From NCBI RefSeq assembly GCF_002289345.1, contig NZ_NSDG01000081.1, forward strand, positions 19,146 to 66,187: a DNA stretch of 47,042 bases, given 5' to 3'. The notes beneath the pieces are model-generated. The model made no database searches. It was not told the origin of the DNA and worked only from the letters and a program-made list of their open reading frames with translations. This stretch comes from Pseudoalteromonas sp. HM-SA03 (GTDB lineage Bacteria > Pseudomonadota > Gammaproteobacteria > Enterobacterales > Alteromonadaceae). Made by a program: the position numbers and the translations under genes. This document shows positions 32,947-40,297 of the stretch, one piece after another. Every line of letters begins with the position of its first letter. Positions within the stretch are counted from its first letter, which is position 1.

Positions 32947-33741
32947 ATGATTGTAGACTCTCACTGTCATTTAGATAGACTCGATTTTGAAAAGTTAGGC
33001 CTAAGCCTTGAAGAAGTACTCAGCAACGCGAGACAAAAACAAGTAGAACATTTTTTGTGCGTTAGCGTGACGCTGGACCAATTTCCATCGATGTTAGAAA
33101 AAATAGCCCATTTTGATGATGTTTCTGCATCTTGTGGGGTACATCCACTGGATCAAAAAGATAAACTGGATATTGAAAGGCTAGTGCAACTGGCGAGTAA
33201 TGATAAAGTCGTTGCTATTGGTGAAACGGGATTAGATTATTATTATTCAAAAGATACGCATCAGGTACAGCAAGAAAGCTTTGCTGGACACATCGACGTG
33301 GCTAATCAGCTGCAAAAACCACTGATCATCCATACTCGTGATGCAAAAGCGGACACAATAGACATCATGCGAGCCCACAATGCGCAAAATTGCGGTGGCG
33401 TGTTGCACTGTTTCACCGAAGATTGGCCGATGGCAAAGCAGGCACTAGACCTTGGTTTTTACATTTCAATCTCTGGTATTGTGACGTTTAAAAATGCGAC
33501 GGCGCTGCAGGAAGTCGTTAAGCAAATCCCTATGGACCGATTGCTGATTGAAACCGATTCACCTTATCTTGCACCTGTACCACATCGTGGCAAAACTAAC
33601 CAGCCTGCTTATGTACAAGACGTTGCGTATTATATTGCTGACTTAAAAGGAGTGAGCTACAAAGCGCTTGCAGAGCAAACCACGAATAACTTTTACTCTT
33701 TATTTAATTTGGTGAAACGCCAAGATGGTAGCACAACTTAA
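32947..33741 (+). CDS. ycfH: TatD family metal-dependent deoxyribonuclease (YcfH-like)
   Basis: This TIM-barrel metallohydrolase of about 264 residues shows all metal ligands: His6 and His8 (DSHCHLD), Glu93 (GETGLDYYY), His129 (IIHTRDA), His154 (VLHCFTED) and Asp204 (IETDSPYL). The longer open frame to 32899 is not needed; the ATG at 32947 gives the standard N-terminus, seven bases after the pilZ stop. It overlaps the PhoD-like gene by 17 bases. Confidence 0.95.
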   Translation: MIVDSHCHLDRLDFEKLGLSLEEVLSNARQKQVEHFLCVSVTLDQFPSMLEKIAHFDDVSASCGVHPLDQKDKLDIERLVQLASNDKVVAIGETGLDYYYSKDTHQVQQESFAGHIDVANQLQKPLIIHTRDAKADTIDIMRAHNAQNCGGVLHCFTEDWPMAKQALDLGFYISISGIVTFKNATALQEVVKQIPMDRLLIETDSPYLAPVPHRGKTNQPAYVQDVAYYIADLKGVSYKALAEQTTNNFYSLFNLVKRQDGSTT

Positions 33742-35563
33742 TCAGCTACCTCAGGTGTTGATGGGCCCGCTGGTTCGCCGAGCAGAGCAGAATAAAATTT
33801 GTATTCAGGTTGTTACTTGTGAAGCCGTGGACATCTCGGCTTCGCTATTGGCCCATCAAAGTCGATGTGAGGTTGAGACATTTCAGCTCGGTGCAGCCTG
33901 CTTTTTGCATTTTTTGATGATATGCAGCGAGAAGGCTCTGCCGACAGCGCAGCTGATCGAGTATCAAGTGCTCATTAATGGTGCCGTGTATAAGCCAGAT
34001 TATCTGCGTTACGGAGAAGAGCTTGGCTTTGCGATACCTGCTTTGCTCAAGCAAATATTACATGGCTCATGCCGTAACCCGCATCACCACGCTAAAGACA
34101 GTCTACATACTGCGGATCAGTGGCAGGAGCAGCAGCGCGAGCTTGGCGAGTTAGGTGCTGACTTGTGTATTTTTTCTGGCGATCAGATCTACGCAGATGA
34201 TGTTGCCGGTGCCATGCTGTTGGCTATTCACCAACTTATAGCAAGGCTAGGTTTGTTTAAAGAAACCAAATTGCCAATGCACCTACCTGCTGATCAACAA
34301 GCTCAACTTTACCATCGTCACTTATATCTACCGAAGACGCCATGGCAGGAGCGCTCAAAGTTTTCACTGGGCTATTGGGTTCGACAGGATGAACCGCACT
34401 TTTCTAGTGTTAAGGCCTTTAATCACCTAATTTTCTTCGAAGAGTTTGTCGCTTGTTACCTGTTAAACTTCTCTCATCTTGCTTGGCAGTTGGTTAACTT
34501 TAATGCGCTTCATTATGATGGTGGCAACGATAAAGTTAGGCGAATATTTGAGTCCGAACTTGACGCCCTAAAAGGCTTTGTTGAAACGTTGCCTAGTGCT
34601 GAGCGGTTGTGTGCGAACGTGCCCGTTTTAATGATGTTTGACGACCATGATGTGACCGATGATTGGAACTTGACTGCTAAATGGGAACAGGCAATTGCAA
34701 ACCATAAAGTGAGTCGCCGTATAATCAGTAATGGCATCATTAGCTATTGGCTGTTTCAAGGCATTGGTAATGATGCATTTGAGTATAGCGGGGCGCTGAC
34801 ATCAGGTTTTAATTCAAGCCTGATTGACAATGAATGGCACTTTTCGGCGTTTGACAAACAAGTTCGTCGATTCACACATTGGCATTATTGTTTAGATACT
34901 TTTCCAAAAGTGGTAGTACTAGATACTCGAACACACCGCTGGCGCAATGAACAAGATTTCAATGAGCCGAGTGGTTTACTCGATTGGGAAATGTTGATGG
35001 AGCTGCAAGATACGCTTATCGACCACAGTGCAGTATTGATGGTCAGTCCTGCGCCAGTATTTGGGGTAAAGGCAATCGAAACCATACAAGCCATATTTAA
35101 CACCTGTGGTGAACCGTTGGTGGTGGATGTGGAAAATTGGATGGCACATGAAGGGGCTGCGAAAAAGCTAATTGAAATTTTTAAGCGTCCAGATACACCT
35201 AAAGAAACAATTATACTTTCTGGCGATGTACATTATTCGTTTTGCTTTTCGGTTCAGGCACGTTTTGGCCGCCATGATAACCGTATTTGGCAGCTAACTG
35301 CATCAGGGATAAAAAATGAATTTCCGAAGCCGCTTATCAATATCTTGGATAAGATGGACACGATTTTGTACGCCAAATATAGTCCTCTGAATCTATTTAC
35401 GAAACGTTGGCAGCTATCTGTAAGTAAGCATCCTTCATCGCTAAAAAAACATGGTTACTTGGTGTCTGATTCTGCCATTAGCTTAGTAACTCTTGAAAAC
35501 GGCTTGCTAGAAAAGTATGAACTACTGCACGGTACTGGGATCCACAGTCATTTTGAGTTATAA
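33725..35563 (+). CDS. PhoD-like metallophosphatase family protein
   Basis: This 612-residue protein has the PhoD-type metallophosphoesterase core: HGSCRNP (113-119), SGDQIYADD (151-159), MMFDDHDVTDDWN near 300 and LSGDVHYSF near 499. An N-terminal beta-type region of about 100 residues precedes it. There is no signal peptide, so it is probably cytosolic, unlike secreted PhoD alkaline phosphatases. The start overlaps tatD by 17 bases, which suggests coupled translation with a DNase. The substrate is not known; members of this subgroup are uncharacterised as far as I recall. Confidence 0.85.
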   Translation: MVAQLNQLPQVLMGPLVRRAEQNKICIQVVTCEAVDISASLLAHQSRCEVETFQLGAACFLHFLMICSEKALPTAQLIEYQVLINGAVYKPDYLRYGEELGFAIPALLKQILHGSCRNPHHHAKDSLHTADQWQEQQRELGELGADLCIFSGDQIYADDVAGAMLLAIHQLIARLGLFKETKLPMHLPADQQAQLYHRHLYLPKTPWQERSKFSLGYWVRQDEPHFSSVKAFNHLIFFEEFVACYLLNFSHLAWQLVNFNALHYDGGNDKVRRIFESELDALKGFVETLPSAERLCANVPVLMMFDDHDVTDDWNLTAKWEQAIANHKVSRRIISNGIISYWLFQGIGNDAFEYSGALTSGFNSSLIDNEWHFSAFDKQVRRFTHWHYCLDTFPKVVVLDTRTHRWRNEQDFNEPSGLLDWEMLMELQDTLIDHSAVLMVSPAPVFGVKAIETIQAIFNTCGEPLVVDVENWMAHEGAAKKLIEIFKRPDTPKETIILSGDVHYSFCFSVQARFGRHDNRIWQLTASGIKNEFPKPLINILDKMDTILYAKYSPLNLFTKRWQLSVSKHPSSLKKHGYLVSDSAISLVTLENGLLEKYELLHGTGIHSHFEL

Positions 35564-35711
35564 ATCCTAGAAGGCTAAATACACCGTTTTTAGCTATTTG
35601 TAGCTTAGCTCGGTAGTGTATGCTTGCATGATGCGCTAAACCCGTCAAAAAACACGTGTTCTTTTTCGCTTTTGCTATAGTTAATATAACACGGGCTAAT
35701 ATCTCGACTAT

Positions 35712-38700
35712 ATGACTCTACTCAAGCGCATGTATCCGTTCGTTGTACCATATAGCACACTGAAATGGTTTTGTGTGTTGCTGCTATTGCTATTACTGAG
35801 CTTTCCTAGTGCCGCCAGTTTTCCCGAGTTTAGTGATACGGCGCAGGTTATGCGACGCTACGACTATAACTCTGGCCTTAGTCAGGTCACTATCACTGCC
35901 ATTACGCAAGATCAACTTGGGTATATTTGGGTCGGTACACAGTCAGGCTTAAATCGTTTTGATGGTCATGATTTTGTTCAATTTGAAGTAAAACAGAACT
36001 CCAAGCATCATCTCTCCGGTGGCTTTATTACCTCACTATGCCACAGTGGCAAATATATCTGGGTTGGAACAAGCACAGGGCTTAGTATTTACGATACTGA
36101 AGCGGGCACCTTTCGCTCTATCTTAGCGGCGCAGAATGAGGCGGTTAGCTCCGATAGAGTTAAAAAAGTGGCCTGTTATGGTGAATCAGTCACTGTATCA
36201 ACAGAAGAAGGCGATGCTTATCGAGTTAATTACCAAACCTTTACGCCTGAAAAACTCTATTTAACCGGTAAATTTGTTCGTGAAGTCCACGAAACAAGGG
36301 ATGCGTTTGTTTACCTCAATGCAGATGGTTTAGTCAGTCAGCCAAAAGACAAGGTCGGAGCGAGTGTCCTGTTGGAAGGTGAGTTTAAAACATTGTCGCT
36401 TTCCCACGGACGGATATTCGTAGTTGACGCGGATGATAAAGTCATTAGCTACGACACTCAGTTTAATAAAGTGCAATGGCAAAAGTCGGTCAGCGCGAAA
36501 GTTAATCTCAGCATTCATCAAATTAAAGTAAGGGCGAATGAAATACTCGTCGCTTCCAATACGGGTGTGTTTATTTTAGACCTGCAAGGTAATATTAAGC
36601 GTCATTGGTATCGCCGTGCAGAGCAATATGACGGACTACAAGACAACAATGTTCTGAGCGTTCAACGAGATAGAAATGGTGATTTGTGGATTGGTACAGA
36701 ATCACAGGGGCTGCACTTTTTTAGTCAACTGAGTGAATCGTTTGGCCATGTTGGTGAACAAAACTTTCCACATGCTCCTTTGGGGCATCCTGACGTTAGG
36801 AATTTCGCATTAGACAGTAGCGAGCGTTTTTGGATAGGTACATCATCCGGTTTATATATTTATCAAAAATCGAGTTTTATTGCAGCGCATCGTATTTTCC
36901 CAAGTCTATCTGCAATCAAAGGAAGCTTTATCACCCAAGTAAAGATTTATGATGATACCTTGTGGGTAACAACAAGAGGAGATGGCGTTGTTAGGTACGC
37001 CTTAACACAAGGGGAATACAGCCATTTGATGCCTGACTCTGATAATGGCCCAGAACTCAGTTTTAATGATGTCATTGAATACCAATCTCAGATCTTAGTG
37101 AGTTCAAGGACGCTAGGTCTTATGAGGTACGACGAAGAATCGAAAACCTTAGTGCAGTTTTTTGAAAATCGTTCAGATGCGCCGTCACATGTATCGTCGT
37201 TTAAAGTGGTCGGGCAGGACCTATGGTTTGGTTCTATCGGTGAGGGGTTGTTCAAATTTAGTAAAGGTCAGCTTCATAACCTCACCGCAGAGGATGGCTT
37301 AAAGTCGAATTTGGTCTTTATGATAGATGAAGACCCATGGCAACGTATTTGGGTTGCAAGTGAAGCGGGTATTAGTTTAGTTGATAAACAAATGAAAGTT
37401 GTCCGTACTATTGGTGAGCAAGAAGGGCTAGGAAACCAAGCCGTGTGGGGGTTGGTTTACGATGACTATGAATACATGTGGCTTGGTACCAGTGGTGGGC
37501 TGTCGCGCGTAAATGTAATGGATTTTGCCATTGACAACTTTCTACCCATTGACGGAGTGCAAGCGCACGAATTCAACTACAATGCTGCGTGGAAAGCCCC
37601 TGATGGCCGAATTTTTATGGGCGGAGCCAAAGGCTTTAATCAATTTTTTCCTCAGAATGTATCAATTTCAAATACCGCGCGACCTATTTTGGTCTCCACA
37701 ATCGAATTACTGGGCGAGCCATTAAAGCCAAATCTCGATGGGATCCTCACGGTTGCACCAGAGCTTGCTGGTTCATTGCAGCTACGCTATGACCAAAATA
37801 TTATATCGCTACAATACTCAAGCTTAGATTTTGGTTCTGAGAAGCTGAACTTTTATTACCGTATTAAAGGGCTAAGCGACAAATGGTTAAAACTCGCAAA
37901 TGGAGCAAGACAAATAAACTTACTCCAGCTTGAGCCTGGCATCTATCGAGTAGAAACCTATACCGTAAATCGTTTTAATATGCAGTCGCCCGTTCACGAA
38001 TTTAGTATTTATATCTCCGCGCCAATTTGGTGGAATGCTTACTCGAAAACCTTTTATACCTTAGTCATTGTACTGATAATCGCTGCATTTGTTCGAGCGA
38101 GACAACGGCGCTATCAACAAGTACTGCGGGATAATCAGAAAATGTCTGCGCTACAAGAGCGGTTGGAGTTGTCGTTGTGGGCGAGTGGTGACGAACTTTG
38201 GGACTGGCATGTTGAGTCGGGTAAGATTTATCGCTACAGCGTGAATCCAAGGATCGACTTTAGTGAACTCCAAGATAACCTTATTCTCAATGAGCTTGAC
38301 CAGTTTGTACATCCTAAGGATTGTGTATTACTTGAGGAGCGTCTTCAGTCCTGTGTAGACGGACATGAAGACGTTTATGAACTATCTATTCGAGTCAAAG
38401 ATCAACAAGGAGCATGGATCTGGGTATTAGACAGAGGAAAGGTGGTGGCTCGAGATGACAATGGTAGAGCAACGCGGATAGCGGGAGCACTGAAAGATAT
38501 TGCTGATTTGAAAGCACATCAACAAGCCTTGCAGTCGTTAAACGAGCAACTTGAGATAAAAGTCGCGATGCGCACCGATGAGCTATATAAAAAGAATCAG
38601 AAACTTGAGCAAGCAATGTTTGAGTTAAAACAAGCACAAGAAGACTTAATTGAAAGTGAAAAAATGGCGTCTTTGGGTGTGGTAGTTGCGGGTGTTGCGC

Positions 38701-39404
38701 ATGAAATCAACACTCCGTTAGGTATAGCTATCACCGCACTTTCGCATAATGAAGACTGTTTATCTGAGCTGGTGGAAAAGCTTGAGAATAAAACTCTTAA
38801 GCAAAAAGACTTGGTTACCTCTATCGATGCACAGAAAGAAGGCTATCTGCTGATCAGTCGCAATTTGCAAAGAGCAGAAAGCCTTATTAGTAACTTTAAG
38901 CAAGTCGCAGTAGACCAATCTAGTGAGACGGAGCGTGATATTAACCTACTTGAATATATCAATGATGTATTCGATTCACTAAAACCATTGGCTAAAAATA
39001 AAGAAGTATATTTGTCTATAGATGGTAATGCTGATGTAAACCTCTCCACTTACCCCGGAGCGGTTTATCAAATAATGGCAAACCTATTTAACAATTCTGT
39101 TATCCATGGCTTTGAGGGGAGTGCCTCTGGCACGGTCAGCGTGTTAGTCGAGGCGACAGATAGCCACTGGACTATTATATACTGTGACAATGGTGTCGGT
39201 ATGGACGAAGCAATGCAAAAGACCTTGTTTGAGCCATTTGTAACCACAAAGCGTAACCAAGGCGGGTGCGGATTAGGTATGCATATTGTCTATAATTTGG
39301 TAACGCAACTCTTAAAAGGCGAGATCCGCTGTAAAACGGCAAAATTACAAGGTGTCGAAATTACGATGAAAGTACCGTTTAAGAAAATAACGGCTGAAAA
39401 TTAA
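35712..39404 (+). CDS. Propeller-type sensor histidine kinase with PAS domain, no receiver
   Basis: This 1230-residue membrane kinase starts with a hydrophobic leader (19-36). The periplasmic region has repeated two-component propeller (Reg_prop) blades, many carrying the phrase xWVGT or xWIGT (for example YIWVGTQSG at 71-79, LWIGTESQG at 325-333, MWLGTSGG at 589-596). A Y_Y_Y domain follows at ~690-770, then TM ~780-795. Inside the cell come PAS/PAC (~812-932), a coiled coil (~935-985), HisKA with His997 (VAHEINTPLG) and an ATPase domain with NLFNNSV, DNGVGM and GGCGLGM. There is no receiver or output domain. Relatives often sense polysaccharide or peptide breakdown products. It faces downstream genes for YgjV and a TonB receptor, a plausible target, but no response regulator is adjacent. 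No clear ribosome site precedes the ATG. Confidence 0.9.
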   Translation: MTLLKRMYPFVVPYSTLKWFCVLLLLLLLSFPSAASFPEFSDTAQVMRRYDYNSGLSQVTITAITQDQLGYIWVGTQSGLNRFDGHDFVQFEVKQNSKHHLSGGFITSLCHSGKYIWVGTSTGLSIYDTEAGTFRSILAAQNEAVSSDRVKKVACYGESVTVSTEEGDAYRVNYQTFTPEKLYLTGKFVREVHETRDAFVYLNADGLVSQPKDKVGASVLLEGEFKTLSLSHGRIFVVDADDKVISYDTQFNKVQWQKSVSAKVNLSIHQIKVRANEILVASNTGVFILDLQGNIKRHWYRRAEQYDGLQDNNVLSVQRDRNGDLWIGTESQGLHFFSQLSESFGHVGEQNFPHAPLGHPDVRNFALDSSERFWIGTSSGLYIYQKSSFIAAHRIFPSLSAIKGSFITQVKIYDDTLWVTTRGDGVVRYALTQGEYSHLMPDSDNGPELSFNDVIEYQSQILVSSRTLGLMRYDEESKTLVQFFENRSDAPSHVSSFKVVGQDLWFGSIGEGLFKFSKGQLHNLTAEDGLKSNLVFMIDEDPWQRIWVASEAGISLVDKQMKVVRTIGEQEGLGNQAVWGLVYDDYEYMWLGTSGGLSRVNVMDFAIDNFLPIDGVQAHEFNYNAAWKAPDGRIFMGGAKGFNQFFPQNVSISNTARPILVSTIELLGEPLKPNLDGILTVAPELAGSLQLRYDQNIISLQYSSLDFGSEKLNFYYRIKGLSDKWLKLANGARQINLLQLEPGIYRVETYTVNRFNMQSPVHEFSIYISAPIWWNAYSKTFYTLVIVLIIAAFVRARQRRYQQVLRDNQKMSALQERLELSLWASGDELWDWHVESGKIYRYSVNPRIDFSELQDNLILNELDQFVHPKDCVLLEERLQSCVDGHEDVYELSIRVKDQQGAWIWVLDRGKVVARDDNGRATRIAGALKDIADLKAHQQALQSLNEQLEIKVAMRTDELYKKNQKLEQAMFELKQAQEDLIESEKMASLGVVVAGVAHEINTPLGIAITALSHNEDCLSELVEKLENKTLKQKDLVTSIDAQKEGYLLISRNLQRAESLISNFKQVAVDQSSETERDINLLEYINDVFDSLKPLAKNKEVYLSIDGNADVNLSTYPGAVYQIMANLFNNSVIHGFEGSASGTVSVLVEATDSHWTIIYCDNGVGMDEAMQKTLFEPFVTTKRNQGGCGLGMHIVYNLVTQLLKGEIRCKTAKLQGVEITMKVPFKKITAEN

Positions 39405-39462
39405 CTTAGGTGAATTACGGCTGGCTAACTGCCTGTGACAATGCTTCTTTTAGGAGTTTGTC

Positions 39463-39972
39463 ATGTTCTTATTATCTCAAGTTTTGGTTACCCTTGCTGT
39501 TTTACTCGATCTCGCCTCATTTCAATTTATGAAACGTCAGCAGGTGTTATTGGCACTAAGCTTGTCGACTGCACTCACTGCAATTCACTTCTATCTACTT
39601 GATGCTATGGCTGGTGCTTTGCTTATGGCGATTGCGAGCCTCAGATATCTGGTGTTTATCAAGTCGCAGTCCAAGCACTTACTTATCGGGTTTCTACTAC
39701 TCAATACAGTGCCACCCTTAGTGCACATAAATGAAAATTACGAACTTTATGCTGTTTTTGGTAGTGTTTTATTGACATATGGTGCATTTATTCGTGAACA
39801 GGTGGCATTTCGGTGTGTGATGATGCTAGGTACGGTGTGCTGGCTGGTACATAATTGCTATATCGGTTCACCGATGGCGATTGTATTAGAAAGTACTTTT
39901 TTGATGAGTAATTTGATTGGGTTAGGGCGAATTTATATGAAGCGTAAAACGAGTAAGTTGAAGGCTAAGTAA
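39463..39972 (+). CDS. YgjV family inner-membrane protein
   Basis: This 169-residue protein is made almost wholly of hydrophobic segments (about five or six helices). Typical stretches are LLDLASFQFMKRQQVLLALS, TALTAIHFYLLDAMAGALLMAIASLRYLVF and CWLVHNCYIGSPMAIVLE, which resemble the YgjV/Imp family of unknown role. AGGAG lies six bases before the ATG. It follows the sensor kinase by 58 bases in the same direction and may share its transcript. Confidence 0.8.
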   Translation: MFLLSQVLVTLAVLLDLASFQFMKRQQVLLALSLSTALTAIHFYLLDAMAGALLMAIASLRYLVFIKSQSKHLLIGFLLLNTVPPLVHINENYELYAVFGSVLLTYGAFIREQVAFRCVMMLGTVCWLVHNCYIGSPMAIVLESTFLMSNLIGLGRIYMKRKTSKLKAK

Positions 39973-40297
39973 AACGCTCTGGCTAGCAGCTGGGTTGAAG
40001 TGGATCCAATTTTGCAGTTATAGACACTAATCAAATTAGGTTAAGCTTTAAATATATCAAATAATTCATTGGGTTAGATGAGGCTCTAGCTTTTTTTCAA
40101 GCTACTTGTACTGAGTATAAGCGATATCGAGAACGGGCTGAAATAAAAAATTAATAAATAATCTTTATCTAAATCATAGTGTTACTATTTTTCCAGATAA
40201 TTATTGCATAATTAATATTGTATACAATATATCTATTGTGTATTGTTTGTTCGTTACCAAAAAACACTCAAATCAATGGGAACAAAAGGACAACAAT
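39973..40297. other. 325-base regulatory gap upstream of the TonB receptor
   Basis: No gene is supported here. The right half is AT-rich and carries the 16-bp palindrome at 40215-40230, followed by a further TATTGTGTATTGT half-site. The promoter and leader of the TonB-dependent receptor gene are expected in this stretch; I could not place a -35/-10 pair firmly. The left half shows no terminator that I would defend. Confidence 0.55.
40215..40230. promoter_or_regulatory. Candidate GntR-type operator (16-bp perfect palindrome)
   Basis: ATATTGTATACAATAT is perfectly symmetric. Its core TTGTATACAA resembles sites bound by FadR/GntR-family repressors that control amino-acid and hydroxyproline catabolism. 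It lies 68 bases before the TonB receptor ATG, in or near the expected promoter. No GntR gene is present in the window. Confidence 0.6.
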
